This document shows positions 11,038 to 18,764 of a stretch of 64,000 nucleotides of DNA, in pieces. Below the pieces are notes generated by a model that worked only from the letters and a program-made list of their open reading frames with translations, did not search any database and had not been told where the DNA came from. Within the stretch, counting starts at the first letter, position 1. Each line of letters starts with the position of its first letter. The stretch is from positions 1,322,347 to 1,386,346 of the forward strand of contig NZ_QGGH01000001.1 in the NCBI RefSeq assembly GCF_003148495.1. The letters are read 5' to 3'. The position numbers were made by a program, and so were the translations under genes. Source of the DNA: Mesorhizobium loti (GTDB lineage: Bacteria; Pseudomonadota; Alphaproteobacteria; Rhizobiales; Rhizobiaceae).

Positions 11038-11066
11038 ACGAGTTGATGTAAGCATAACTCAAAGAT
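11038..11066 (+). promoter_or_regulatory. candidate operator of the S24 repressor, copy 1
   Basis: The stretch TAAGCATAACTCAAAGATAG (about 11047-11066) recurs with one mismatch upstream of the repressor gene on the other strand. Here it is part of an imperfect dyad (GAGTT-ATG...CAT-AACTC). It lies between two divergent genes (starts 10986 and 11172). Two near-identical sites in front of the repressor and in front of a neighbouring divergent pair are what an autoregulated phage-type repressor would produce. Confidence 0.5.
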
Positions 11067-11171
11067 AGGTAGAAGAAAAACTTTTGGGACTGTTTGGAAA
11101 CTGCGACTCGACTCCCGGCGCAAAACGCAGGAATATGCGAACAAATCAGGAACAAAAGGCGAGGAGGGGCG

Positions 11172-11474
11172 ATGGCATTGCGGGGCAGGGAACCAGTGAT
11201 CGCGCACGTCGCCTCGATCTCGGTCGAGTGCGCCGATTGCGGCCGCAACCGTTGGTGGCGGCCCGATCAGCTGAAGCGGTTCGGGGTGACAGGCAACACG
11301 CCGCTGGCCGCCTTGTCGGGCCGCATCGTCTGCTCGGCCTGCCGCGCCGAGGGGCTGCCGGGGGCGACTGTCACGATCCAGGCGGCGTTCATAGACGAGC
11401 GCCAGCGCGTGCGCAGCGAAGCGCAGATGCTGAGTAAGCGCGAGGTGCCGCTCGAGGGGTCGCGGCGGGCTTGA
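11172..11474 (+). CDS. small zinc-ribbon-like protein
   Basis: The protein has 100 residues. Two CxxC pairs (CADC and CSAC) about 35 residues apart suggest one zinc-binding site. Between them lies a WWRPDQLKRFGV segment with aromatic and basic residues. The start follows a strong GAGGAGGGG site. It is preceded by the candidate repressor operator and convergent with the repressor gene. Similar small zinc-ribbon proteins occur in phage-derived islands, but I cannot assign a function. Confidence 0.7.
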   Translation: MALRGREPVIAHVASISVECADCGRNRWWRPDQLKRFGVTGNTPLAALSGRIVCSACRAEGLPGATVTIQAAFIDERQRVRSEAQMLSKREVPLEGSRRA

Positions 11475-11495
11475 GGGGGAGAAGGAAAAAGGGCG

Positions 11496-12191
11496 CTAAT
11501 ACCCCAGCAATTCCTTCAGCGGAATCACCCGCCAGACGTGTTTGATCGCGTAGCGGTTGAAGGTCAGGGTCTTGGGTGGATTGTATTGCTCGACGACCAG
11601 CTCGGCGGCGGTGCGCTTGACCAGCTTCTTGATGAAGGCCTTGCCGTTGCGCTCATTTTCTTCCGGGAAGGTCTCGATCACCACATGGTCGCCGGGCACG
11701 GCGTCGCGGCCGCCGCAATAGATCAGGTCGCCGGGCTCGTAGCGCGGCACCATGGAATCCGAGAGCACGTGCAGCGCAAAGACCTTCGGCAGGTTGCGCA
11801 CGCCCGGTGGGCGCTGGACATAGCCTGCCGGCTCGCCGTTGAAGGTGAAATCGCCATCATCGCCGCCGACGGCCGCGCCCAGTACTTCGATATCCATCGA
11901 CCCGGCGGGTAGCGGACCGGCATCGGTGACGATCTCGGCGTCGGCGACCGGGCCGGCATCGTCGAGGAAGACGACCTGCCCTTGGCCCAGCGCCACCGGG
12001 TCGACGCGCAGGAAGGCGGCGGTCTTCAAGAGGTTCTCGGTCTTGGGCAGATTGCGGCCGGTTTCCCAGTTGCCGACAGCGGCGACATCGGTGTCGTTGT
12101 GCTCGGCGATGTGGCGCATGACCAGGCCGCGCTGCTTGCGCGCCTTGCGGATCGCCGCTCCGACCTTGATCGACAGTTCCGTTTTTGCCAT
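11496..12191 (-). CDS. phage-type repressor, XRE HTH plus S24 peptidase
   Basis: The protein has 231 residues from the chosen ATG. The N-terminal helix-turn-helix of the Cro/C1 type covers about 5-65 (IRKARKQRGLVMRHIAEHND, then VGNWETGRNLPKTENLL). The C-terminal LexA-like S24 domain has the nucleophile in LSDSMVPRYEPGDL and the general-base Lys in the GKAFIKKL segment, so self-cleavage after DNA damage is possible. An ATG 12 codons upstream (12227) is an alternative start, and neither has a clear Shine-Dalgarno sequence. A near-copy of the operator box lies 20-55 nt upstream, which suggests autoregulation. Confidence 0.88.
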   Translation of the reverse strand: MAKTELSIKVGAAIRKARKQRGLVMRHIAEHNDTDVAAVGNWETGRNLPKTENLLKTAAFLRVDPVALGQGQVVFLDDAGPVADAEIVTDAGPLPAGSMDIEVLGAAVGGDDGDFTFNGEPAGYVQRPPGVRNLPKVFALHVLSDSMVPRYEPGDLIYCGGRDAVPGDHVVIETFPEENERNGKAFIKKLVKRTAAELVVEQYNPPKTLTFNRYAIKHVWRVIPLKELLGY

Positions 12192-12245
12192 GGCGCCATG
12201 TGAGCGATGAAAGCGGCTCTCGTCCATGAAAGAATGGCTTGCATC

Positions 12246-12266
12246 TATTTTTGAGTTATGCTTATA
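12246..12266 (-). promoter_or_regulatory. candidate operator of the S24 repressor, copy 2
   Basis: Read on the minus strand this is TAAGCATAACTCAAAAATAG, 19 of 20 bases identical to the site at 11047-11066 and in the same orientation relative to its downstream gene. A TATATAAG stretch just upstream could be a -10 region. The position immediately before the repressor start fits an autoregulatory operator. Confidence 0.5.
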
Positions 12267-12267
12267 T

Positions 12268-12675
12268 ATGATCATGCAAAACCTGTCCAGCTTTGAAGGC
12301 GCAAGAGCGCCGGCCTCACGCGAGGCGCATCCGGCGGTCGTCACCGCTGCCCATTCCCTTCCGCCCCGGCCGTCCTCCTCCCCGGCCGAGGTGAAGCCCG
12401 AGGCTCAGTGCTTCAATGCACCAGCCGCGGGTCCGGTCCGCCCATCCCCGGCGACCGGAACGGCCGGAGCCGCCGCTCCCAGCGGCTCCGGCCCCCAATT
12501 CGATCAGCGTGGCGCCGGTCTGTCCGACAGGTCGTGCATCCGTACCGAAGACGGCACCGTCATCCTGTTCGACAGGCCGACGGGCAGGGCGGTTTCCGCC
12601 CCCGACAGAAAGACGGCAGAGGCGCGGCTTTCGCGCCTCGCCCAAACCGCCGGGCTGCAAAGCCGGTCCGGCTGA
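12268..12675 (+). CDS. possible Pro/Ser-rich small protein divergent from the repressor
   Basis: An open frame of about 135 codons with GC-rich third positions, starting at ATG 12268 or 12274 in the position where a cro-like gene would stand. The first 80 residues are low complexity and rich in Pro, Ser and Ala. The last 50 (DGTVILFDRPTGRAVSAPDRKTAEARLSRLA) look more structured. I recognise no family, and the frame could be fortuitous in GC-rich DNA. Confidence 0.4.
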   Translation: MIMQNLSSFEGARAPASREAHPAVVTAAHSLPPRPSSSPAEVKPEAQCFNAPAAGPVRPSPATGTAGAAAPSGSGPQFDQRGAGLSDRSCIRTEDGTVILFDRPTGRAVSAPDRKTAEARLSRLAQTAGLQSRSG

Positions 12676-12787
12676 GCCGGCGTCAGCCGGCCCTCGAACC
12701 ACACACCCTGACTGCGGCCCGGCGGGCCAAACCTGACGCTGCCTGACGGCGCGCGGCCGAAGGCAGAACTTTGGATGGAGCCTGGAC

Positions 12788-13456
12788 ATGGCAAGCTATA
12801 CCGACCCCGAATTGCAGGAGATCGCCCGCTGGCTGAAGGACGGGCTTTCCGCCTCCAGGATCGCCGCCGCATTCAGCGCGCTGCGCGGCAACGCGGTGTC
12901 GCGCAACGCCATCATCGGCATCGTGCACCGCAACGCCATGCTGGGCGCGATCGGCTTTGCCAATGGCAAGGGGTTGCCGGCCGGGGCCAAGCGGGCTGCA
13001 CGCAAGCGCAGGGTGAGCAAGCGGGCGAACGGAACATCGGCGAGCGCCAGGCCGGCCGCCGGCACCATCGACGCTGCGCTCGCTGTCACCGGCATGCGCA
13101 AGGCGGCCACCACAAAGCGCGACGCTTCGCCGGCCTGGCTGCCGCCGCGCCTGTTCGTATGCGAGGTGGGCGTGCTGATCGCCGACGGCGAGGCCTATCG
13201 TTTCAAGGTCCCGGTGCCGCCGCGCACGCCCGTCGGCCGACAGCCGCATGGCGTGGCGATGCGCTTCATCGACTGCCTGTTTGACCGCTGCCGCGCGCCG
13301 CTAGACCTGACGCTGGAAGAGGACCCGGACAACGACGCTCCAGGCAGCCGGCCGGGCGCCGACATGCTGTGCTGCGGCATGCGCACCAGGGCGCTGAAAA
13401 GCTATTGCCCCTACCACCAGGCGCGCTTCCAGCGCCGCGTTTTTGTGGCGGGGTAA
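12788..13456 (+). CDS. GcrA-like cell-cycle regulator homologue
   Basis: The protein has 222 residues. The N-terminus matches the GcrA helix-turn-helix (IARWLKDGLSASRIAAAFS then NAVSRNAIIGIVHR), which in Caulobacter binds DNA methylated at GANTC and contacts sigma-70. The C-terminus has the paired-cysteine GcrA tail (DRCRAPLDL, then CCGMRTRALKSYCPYHQARF). The middle is longer and more basic than in housekeeping GcrA (about 170-180 residues). GGAG precedes the ATG. It sits in a phage-like module, so it may be a phage-borne or island-borne version rather than the chromosomal regulator. Confidence 0.78.
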   Translation: MASYTDPELQEIARWLKDGLSASRIAAAFSALRGNAVSRNAIIGIVHRNAMLGAIGFANGKGLPAGAKRAARKRRVSKRANGTSASARPAAGTIDAALAVTGMRKAATTKRDASPAWLPPRLFVCEVGVLIADGEAYRFKVPVPPRTPVGRQPHGVAMRFIDCLFDRCRAPLDLTLEEDPDNDAPGSRPGADMLCCGMRTRALKSYCPYHQARFQRRVFVAG

Positions 13457-13480
13457 GGCTGCTCTCCCATTGCTGCCGCC

Positions 13481-13611
13481 AGCCCCCTCATCCGGCCGCT
13501 TCCCGGCCACCTTCTCCCCGTGGGGGAGAAGAGGGAGGCGCCGGCGCTGCAAGTCTCCTCTCCCCTCGGGGAGAGGTCAGCCGAGCGAAGCGGAGGCTGG
13601 GTGAGGGGGCT
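13481..13611. repeat. RIME-like mosaic palindromic repeat
   Basis: A 131-bp element with 10-bp perfect terminal inverted repeats (AGCCCCCTCA and TGAGGGGGCT) and two internal hairpins (CTTCTCCCCGTGGGGGAGAAG; CTCCCCTCGGGGAG). A second element of the same design is at 15403-15565. Such mosaics are dispersed in rhizobial genomes. Confidence 0.85.
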
Positions 13612-13679
13612 GCCTCGCCGTCACTACCAGGGGTGGAGGATCTGAGATGAATCAAGCCAAAAACAAAACCACCAAAACC

Positions 13680-14042
13680 CTATTTCGGCGCCTGCCGGCC
13701 CTGCTTGGGCGTGCGGCTCTGCACGCTCCTTGCATCCATCGTCATGGCCGGGCTGCCTTCGTCGACCAATATGTCGGCCACCCGGGCAAAGCCGGTGAAC
13801 ACTTTCATGGCATCGGCTTCGGAAATCTGCGCGGCGATTGCCGCGCTGCAGGCGTTGAGGGCGCTGCGGTAGACATGGCCGCGCCGCTCAAGCGGCCAGC
13901 GTTGCAGGAAGTCGGCAGCTTCGCTGACGCTGTCGATCTCTTCAATCTGCTCGTCCATCCGCACCTTGAGCGGCACTCCGGTCTTCATCGTACCCACGGC
14001 GTTCACCTTCGCTTTGCGCGCGGCTCTACCTACCGCTTTCAT
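13680..14042 (-). CDS. DUF982 family protein
   Basis: The protein has 120 residues. The core IEEIDSVSEAADFLQRWPLERRG then YRSALNACSAAIAAQISEADAMKVFTGFARVADILV follows the DUF982 pattern (V-S-EA-DFL--WP--RG, then A--AC-AA and a C-terminal A-F--AA--A-I-V). These proteins are abundant in Rhizobiales and have no known function. No clear ribosome site precedes the ATG at 14042; an internal ATG at 13991 would give a more typical length. A second DUF982 gene follows upstream on the same strand. Confidence 0.8.
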   Translation of the reverse strand: MKAVGRAARKAKVNAVGTMKTGVPLKVRMDEQIEEIDSVSEAADFLQRWPLERRGHVYRSALNACSAAIAAQISEADAMKVFTGFARVADILVDEGSPAMTMDARSVQSRTPKQGRQAPK

Positions 14043-14096
14043 AAACGCGCCGCGCCGGCGGGCGGTTGCATCAATTTTTCGGCCGGCGCGCGCCTG

Positions 14097-14378
14097 TCAC
14101 CAACCGGCCACGGCATCCAGCCAGTCATGGGCGCGGCTTTTCGGCTTCGCCACAACTATGTTCTGTTGCCTGGCCGCCTTGGTGAGAGCCTCGAAGGCGA
14201 TGCGCTGGCAGCAGGTGCCGTCGACGGCGAGCGTGACCAGCCGGGCCGCCTCGACATAGCCAGGTGCTGTCTTGTCGGGCCATTGCTGGCTCAGCGCCCT
14301 GGCGGCCTCGGCCACCGAGCTGACCAGCATGGTTGTGTTGTCGCAAAAGCGCAGGGTAACCGGCATGAAGGCTGTCAT
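14097..14378 (-). CDS. DUF982 family protein
   Basis: The protein has 93 residues with a diverged DUF982 pattern (TMLVSSVAEAARALSQQWPDKTAPGY, then ALTKAARQQNIVV). I chose the ATG at 14378 because GGGAGAG lies six bases before it; the ATG two codons earlier would directly abut that site. It lies 55 nt upstream of the other DUF982 gene and divergent from the YdaU-like gene. Confidence 0.75.
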   Translation of the reverse strand: MTAFMPVTLRFCDNTTMLVSSVAEAARALSQQWPDKTAPGYVEAARLVTLAVDGTCCQRIAFEALTKAARQQNIVVAKPKSRAHDWLDAVAGW

Positions 14379-14473
14379 CGGCATCTCTCCCGTGTCCGTG
14401 GACGCCGCATAACGTCGAAAATTCGCGCTGGTTCCATTAGCCCTGATGCGGGCAAGCTCCCGCGTGTGCTGCC

Positions 14474-15169
14474 ATGAGCGAACGGCCCTTCATGCAGCTT
14501 TACGTCTCCGATTTCGTCGGCGACACGCTGCAGCTCTCCACCGAGCAGATCGGCGCCTACATGCTGTTGTTGATGGCGATGTGGAACGCCGGCGGCAGCT
14601 TGCCCGACGACGACGCCAGGTTGGCGCGGGTGGCGCGCCTGTCGCTGAAAAAGTGGCGTGCGCTGAGTCCCGACCTGTTGACCTTCTTCGAGCGCGCGGG
14701 CGGCGAGATCGGCCACAAGCGGCTGACGAAAGAGCTGCGCAAAGCCCAGGTCAAAAGCCAAGCGAGGGCCGCCGCCGGGGCACGCGGTGGCGCCGCCACC
14801 GCTTTGAAAACAAAGACGCATGCAGCGGCAAATGCCGGTGGATTGCCGCGGCATCTCCCAGACTCCAGAAACCAGATGGAAAAAGCTGCCGCTTTTTCCC
14901 CGGACAACGCGAAGCGTTTGTCCTCCGAAAATGCGCAGCATTTTTCGCTGGGCAATGCGAAGCCTGCGGATTTCTCCCCGGCAGGCAAAAACAAAACGGC
15001 TCCCGTTTTTTCGGGAAGAAAGCCCGGCTGGCATCAGCCGAAAACCCACACCGACGCCGCCAACGCCATCATTGAGGAGATACGCAGACATGACCGCAGC
15101 CGAATTGCAGCAGGCGACCAAGGCGTTGGCCGCGATGTTCTCATGCTTCCCGCAATCCGCGCTGACTGA
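14474..15169 (+). CDS. YdaU/DUF1376 phage-type protein
   Basis: The protein has 231 residues. The first 90 (FMQLYVSDFVGDTLQLSTEQ, GAYMLLLMAMW, LPDDDARLARVARLSLKKWR) match the DUF1376/YdaU domain found next to replication genes in lambdoid-type prophages. After a basic linker the rest is low complexity. This is the clearest phage marker in the module; no helicase loader, integrase or structural gene is adjacent. It overlaps the following small gene by 80 bases. Confidence 0.82.
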   Translation: MSERPFMQLYVSDFVGDTLQLSTEQIGAYMLLLMAMWNAGGSLPDDDARLARVARLSLKKWRALSPDLLTFFERAGGEIGHKRLTKELRKAQVKSQARAAAGARGGAATALKTKTHAAANAGGLPRHLPDSRNQMEKAAAFSPDNAKRLSSENAQHFSLGNAKPADFSPAGKNKTAPVFSGRKPGWHQPKTHTDAANAIIEEIRRHDRSRIAAGDQGVGRDVLMLPAIRAD

Positions 15170-15401
15170 CGTCGACATGCAGATGCGCGGCTATCTCAGC
15201 GCCGTGCAGGATGCCGAGCTGACCGACGTGCAGAGCGCCATCCAGCGCTTCATGCGCGGCGAGGTGAAAACCGGCAACGCCCAGTTCTGCCCCTCCAGCG
15301 CGCAACTCTGCATCGAACTGCGCGAACGCCGCGCGATACGAGAGCTGCTGGCGCGACGGGCGGCGGGCACGCTGGGGCCTGCTGCCAACAAGAGGAGCTA
15401 G
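15090..15401 (+). CDS. small helical protein overlapping the YdaU-like gene
   Basis: The protein has 103 residues beginning MTAAELQQATKALAAMF, with a good GGAGA site upstream. It is predicted to be mainly helical, with a C-terminal ELRERRAIRELLARRAAG segment. The long overlap with the previous frame is typical of compact phage modules. It may be a small replication or packaging helper, but I recognise no family. Confidence 0.65.
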   Translation: MTAAELQQATKALAAMFSCFPQSALTDVDMQMRGYLSAVQDAELTDVQSAIQRFMRGEVKTGNAQFCPSSAQLCIELRERRAIRELLARRAAGTLGPAANKRS

Positions 15402-15402
15402 A

Positions 15403-15565
15403 CCCCCTCATCCGACCGCTTCGCGGCCACTTTTGCCGGGGCGAGTCACCTGCCTCGCCCATCCTTCGGACCCCCGGTGGGGAGAAGAGGAAGGCGCCGG
15501 CGCTGCAAGTCTCGTCTTCCCTCGGGGAGACGGTGGCCGAGCGAAGCGGAGGCCGGGTGAGGGGG
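15403..15565. repeat. RIME-like mosaic palindromic repeat
   Basis: An element with CCCCCTCA and TGAGGGGG ends and internal modules (CCGCTTCGCGGCCACTTTT, GGCGCCGGCGCTGCAAGTCTC, GAGCGAAGCGGAGGC) shared with 13481-13611. The internal hairpins differ, consistent with a mosaic family. It separates two phage-like genes. Confidence 0.82.
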
Positions 15566-15624
15566 AAGTTACACGGCCAGTTATCAGCCAACGCCCGACC
15601 CAACACCCAAACCAGGAGCCATCC

Positions 15625-16221
15625 ATGCCCAGGAAAACCAAATCCGCCAAACCACAGGCGCCGAAACTGCCCAAGGGCGAGGCCGAGCAGGTACGCATCC
15701 GGCGCGAGGTCGGCCATGATTTCGCGCTCAGGGACGACGCCTTCGGCCGCAAGCGGCTGGCCGCCGGCACTTCTGAGGCAAGCCGCGTCTACGAAGTGTC
15801 GAATGACGGCTTCGCCTCCACAGGCGGCATCGTGCGGGTGCGCACGATCGATCCGCTTCTCGGCATCACCTCGCTGTCGCGCCAGCAGCGCGAAGCCGGC
15901 CTGCGCTACCGCGGGGATTTCCGCTGCAGCCAGCAGGCTGATGTCAAGCCGATGCGCTGGACCGAGCGCATCGACGGCGGCCGCCACGGCGGCGGCATCG
16001 CCGACAGCGTGCTGGACGCCGGCCGCGCGCACGCCGCCGCCACCAAGGCGCTAGGCCATTGGGAGGTGGCCGCCGTGGTGCGACAAGTCTGCTGCGCGGA
16101 AGGCTCGATCAAGGGCGTGGCGGAACAGACCGGAGAGGGTCGCGAGGTGGTGACGAAGCTGCTGAAGGTCGGGCTGGATCTGCTGGCGGTACATTATGGG
16201 ATGATGATGGGGCGGCGGTGA
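15625..16221 (+). CDS. DUF6456-like phage-module protein
   Basis: The protein has 198 residues. The C-terminal half (SRQQREAGLRYRGDF, then a GRAHAAATKALGHWEVAAVV segment and a helix-turn-helix-like EGSIKGVAEQTGEGREVVTKLLKVGLDLLAVHYG) resembles the DUF6456 domain seen in rhizobial helix-turn-helix proteins. The N-terminus is lysine-rich. The final part looks like a DNA-binding sigma-4-like helix pair, so a late regulator is possible. A 24-nt piece of this gene is repeated in the intergenic region at 16704. Confidence 0.68.
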   Translation: MPRKTKSAKPQAPKLPKGEAEQVRIRREVGHDFALRDDAFGRKRLAAGTSEASRVYEVSNDGFASTGGIVRVRTIDPLLGITSLSRQQREAGLRYRGDFRCSQQADVKPMRWTERIDGGRHGGGIADSVLDAGRAHAAATKALGHWEVAAVVRQVCCAEGSIKGVAEQTGEGREVVTKLLKVGLDLLAVHYGMMMGRR

Positions 16222-16277
16222 GGGGCGCAATGATCCGACCAGCGATGCCGGCCGGATCATGATTTCATACGATCAGG

Positions 16278-16577
16278 TTACCGGCAGACGCGGATTTCCT
16301 CAGTGATCCTGTGGTGGTAGCGCCAGTGCGTGACCAGTTCCACGTGGCAACGGTGGTGCCGGTGGAAATAACGCGGCCTGTAGCCGTTGTCGTAGGCGTC
16401 GTAGGGGCTATAGACGTAGCGGCCGCCATAATCCCCATAACCATCGTAATAGTCGTTACCGTAGTAGTCGTTATAGCCGCCGATGCCGATAAAGACATGA
16501 CTGCGGGCATCCGCGGGGGCGATCATCGCCGCCGCCGAAGCAATGGCGATAACCGAAACAAGCAGGAGCTTCTTCAT
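16278..16577 (-). CDS. small secreted Tyr/Gly/His-rich protein
   Basis: The protein has 99 residues with a clear Sec signal peptide (MKKLLLVSVIAIASAAAMIA, cleavage near ADA). The mature part is rich in Tyr, Gly and Asp (YNDYYGNDYYDGYGDYGG) and then in His and Arg (YFHRHHRCHVELVTHWRYHH), ending in RVCR, with two Cys that could form a disulfide. Such short cell-envelope proteins are common in rhizobia; the His cluster could bind metal. Function unknown. It is preceded by a good AGGAGG-type site. Confidence 0.8.
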   Translation of the reverse strand: MKKLLLVSVIAIASAAAMIAPADARSHVFIGIGGYNDYYGNDYYDGYGDYGGRYVYSPYDAYDNGYRPRYFHRHHRCHVELVTHWRYHHRITEEIRVCR

Positions 16578-16703
16578 AGCTACCTCCTTTTCAAGGTTGA
16601 CCTAATATAACCCCTAAGATGCGGCCTCGTTCCACAGATTCGTAAGACAAAGGATGCGGATACCGGCGCGCGAGAGTCCTGGGCCGCGCAATGGGGTGGC
16701 TGG

Positions 16704-16727
16704 CGTGGTGCGACAAGTCTGCTGCGC
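16704..16727. repeat. 24-nt direct repeat of a DUF6456-like gene segment
   Basis: CGTGGTGCGACAAGTCTGCT followed by GCGC is identical to 16074-16097 inside the DUF6456-like gene, with weaker similarity just before it. It lies between two unrelated genes and probably marks a small duplication or recombination scar at the edge of the phage-like module. Confidence 0.7.
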
Positions 16728-16739
16728 CGCTTCTCACCC

Positions 16740-18764
16740 CTAAAACAGCGCCCGCTCCAACGGCCCTTCCAGCGTCTCCGCAAACGCCGTCGCCAGATGG
16801 TGCCTGTCGCGGAAAGCTAGCTTGCCGCCGATGACGACGTGGCAGGCTGTTGGGCCACAGAAGTGGTTGGTGAGGTCGACATAGCGCGTGTCGGGCACGC
16901 TTGCCACGACCGCGCGCTCGGCGGCGGCGGTGCTGTCGTTGGCGGCGTCCGTCCTTGGTGTGTCGCAGTGCGGCGAGGGTGCTTCGCGCCACCACAGCGC
17001 GCGCGCCACGCAGGAGTCGGCGAAGCTGTCGTTGATCGGTGTGTCGCGAATCACGGCCGTCTCGACACCGGCCCGACTGAAGGCCTGCAAGGTCGAGCGC
17101 AGGCCTGCCTGCCAGCGCGCGGTCTCGGCTCTGCGGCCGGCGGTGGGCATATCGCGCGTCAGGTTGCCGATGGAGAATTCCGAGATCACCACCAGGCGCG
17201 GCTTGGCGCGGATGATGTCTGCTATCGCTTGCTCGCGCCAGGCGTCGCATTCGGTGTAGTCGCGCTTCAGCACCGTGTTGAAGGTGGAGAGCCGCGAGGC
17301 GCGGCATGATGATTTGAGGTAGGTGACCACCTTGGTGTCGTTGCGTTTCGCCGCTTCGATCAGCGGCGTCGACCAGTGGTCGGCATGCGAATCGCCGAAC
17401 AGCACGACGGTATGGGCGGCGTCCGCGGCGCCGAACACGCAGGGTTTTGGCGTCACCGTGTGGAAGTCGAGCAGGCAGCTCTTGTCGACGGCACGCGCGA
17501 TGGAGGGTTTTTCGGCGGCTTGTTCGATGCCGCGCTGCTCGGGGCCGATGTTGCGCTGGGCCAGATGCGCATTGGCATAGGCGACCGCTACGCCGGCACC
17601 GGTCAGCGCCAGCGCTGGAATCAGAGCAATTGCAGGAAAAGTGGGAAGCGGTTTTGCGCCCGCAATTGCGCTGGGAAAGGCGCGGGCGCCCGCCGTCAGC
17701 CAGGCGCCGCGCCGCGCCGGGTTCTCGATCAGATGATAGGTGAGCACCGACAGCGCCAGCGCCAGCACACCGCAGCCAAGGCGCTGCGGGACGGAGAGAT
17801 CCGGCGCCAGCATCCCGGCATAGACGATGACCGGCCAGTGCCAGAGATAGAGCGAATAGGAGAGCGTGCCGATCCATTGCAAAGGCGGCAGTGACAGGGC
17901 GGCGGCCGGGCCAAGGGCTGGCCTGCCGGTCCGCCCATTGGTCTGCTCCGCGCCGGCACCGCTCAACAGCACCAGCACCGTGCCGGCCACCGGCAGCAGC
18001 GCGTACCAGCCGGGGAAGGGCAGGTCTTCGCTCAAGCAGAGATAGGCCGCCGCGATCAGCGCCAGGCCGAGCCAGCCAAGGGCGGGCCGCAGCCAGGCGC
18101 GGTGTTGCTGGAAAGCTGCCGGCACCAGTGTCGCCAGGCCGCCGGCGGCGAACTCCCAGGCGCGCAGCGGCGAGAAATAGAAGGCCCAGGCCGGCGCGAC
18201 GGTGGTCAGCCAGAGGCAGGCGGCGAAGGAGGCGAGGCCGGCCACGCCGATCACGGCCACGACCGTGCGTCGGCCCGGCCGCAGCCAGGCGGCCAGCAGA
18301 AGCAGCGCCGGCCAGGCCAGATAGAACTGCTCCTCCACGGACAGCGACCAGAAGTGGATGAAGGGATTGCTGGTGGCGTCGGCGGCGAAATAGTCGAACG
18401 ACCAGCGCAGCAGCCACAGATTGATGGCGTAGGCGGAAGCGAACATGGCGCCACGCGAATAGAGCGCCTGCTCCTGCGGCGCCAGGATGAAGTAGCCGGC
18501 GGCCAGCGTGACCAGGATGACGAACAAGGCTGCCGGCAAAAGCCGCCGGGCGCGCCTGGCATAGAAGCGCCAGAGGTCGAGCCGGCCGGTCTCGGTGATT
18601 TCCTGCATGAGGTGGGTTGTGATCAGCCAGCCGGAGATGACGAAGAAGATGTCGACGCCGGCAAAGCCGCCGGGGAGCGCGGTGAGGCCGAAATGATAGG
18701 CGACGACGCCGCCGACGGCGAGCGCGCGCAATCCTTGTATGTCCGGCCGGAACGATGCTGCCAC
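16740..18764 (-). CDS. OafA/YrhL-type acyltransferase with C-terminal SGNH domain
   Basis: The protein has 674 residues. Residues 1-360 form the acyltransferase-3 membrane domain (FRPDIQGLRALAV, FFVISGWLIT, HFWSLSVEEQFYL). The C-terminal part is an SGNH esterase-like domain with FGDSHADHW as block I and DRHH as the Asp-His block. Such proteins O-acetylate cell-surface polysaccharide. I chose the GTG at 18764 because GAAGGAG lies at the right distance and the conserved FRPD motif follows; the frame continues 62 codons upstream without similarity. Residues about 370-381, between the two domains, are encoded by a copy of an intergenic repeat. Confidence 0.9.
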   Translation of the reverse strand: MAASFRPDIQGLRALAVGGVVAYHFGLTALPGGFAGVDIFFVISGWLITTHLMQEITETGRLDLWRFYARRARRLLPAALFVILVTLAAGYFILAPQEQALYSRGAMFASAYAINLWLLRWSFDYFAADATSNPFIHFWSLSVEEQFYLAWPALLLLAAWLRPGRRTVVAVIGVAGLASFAACLWLTTVAPAWAFYFSPLRAWEFAAGGLATLVPAAFQQHRAWLRPALGWLGLALIAAAYLCLSEDLPFPGWYALLPVAGTVLVLLSGAGAEQTNGRTGRPALGPAAALSLPPLQWIGTLSYSLYLWHWPVIVYAGMLAPDLSVPQRLGCGVLALALSVLTYHLIENPARRGAWLTAGARAFPSAIAGAKPLPTFPAIALIPALALTGAGVAVAYANAHLAQRNIGPEQRGIEQAAEKPSIARAVDKSCLLDFHTVTPKPCVFGAADAAHTVVLFGDSHADHWSTPLIEAAKRNDTKVVTYLKSSCRASRLSTFNTVLKRDYTECDAWREQAIADIIRAKPRLVVISEFSIGNLTRDMPTAGRRAETARWQAGLRSTLQAFSRAGVETAVIRDTPINDSFADSCVARALWWREAPSPHCDTPRTDAANDSTAAAERAVVASVPDTRYVDLTNHFCGPTACHVVIGGKLAFRDRHHLATAFAETLEGPLERALF
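17623..17655. repeat. genomic repeat copy inside the acyltransferase gene
   Basis: The 33 bases match 32730-32762 (start of an intergenic RIME-like element) at 30 positions, beginning AGAGCAATT and ending CGGTTTT, and are followed by a matching AATTGCG. They lie in frame and encode KPLPTFPAIAL on the minus strand, in the linker between the membrane and SGNH domains. Confidence 0.7.

Noticed and set aside
12316..12789. Minus-strand gene opposite the Pro/Ser-rich frame
   Set aside because: No start signal or similarity; low-complexity translation consistent with an antisense shadow.
13481..15565. CRISPR-like repeats
   Set aside because: The two elements are long mosaic palindromes, not short direct repeats with unique spacers.
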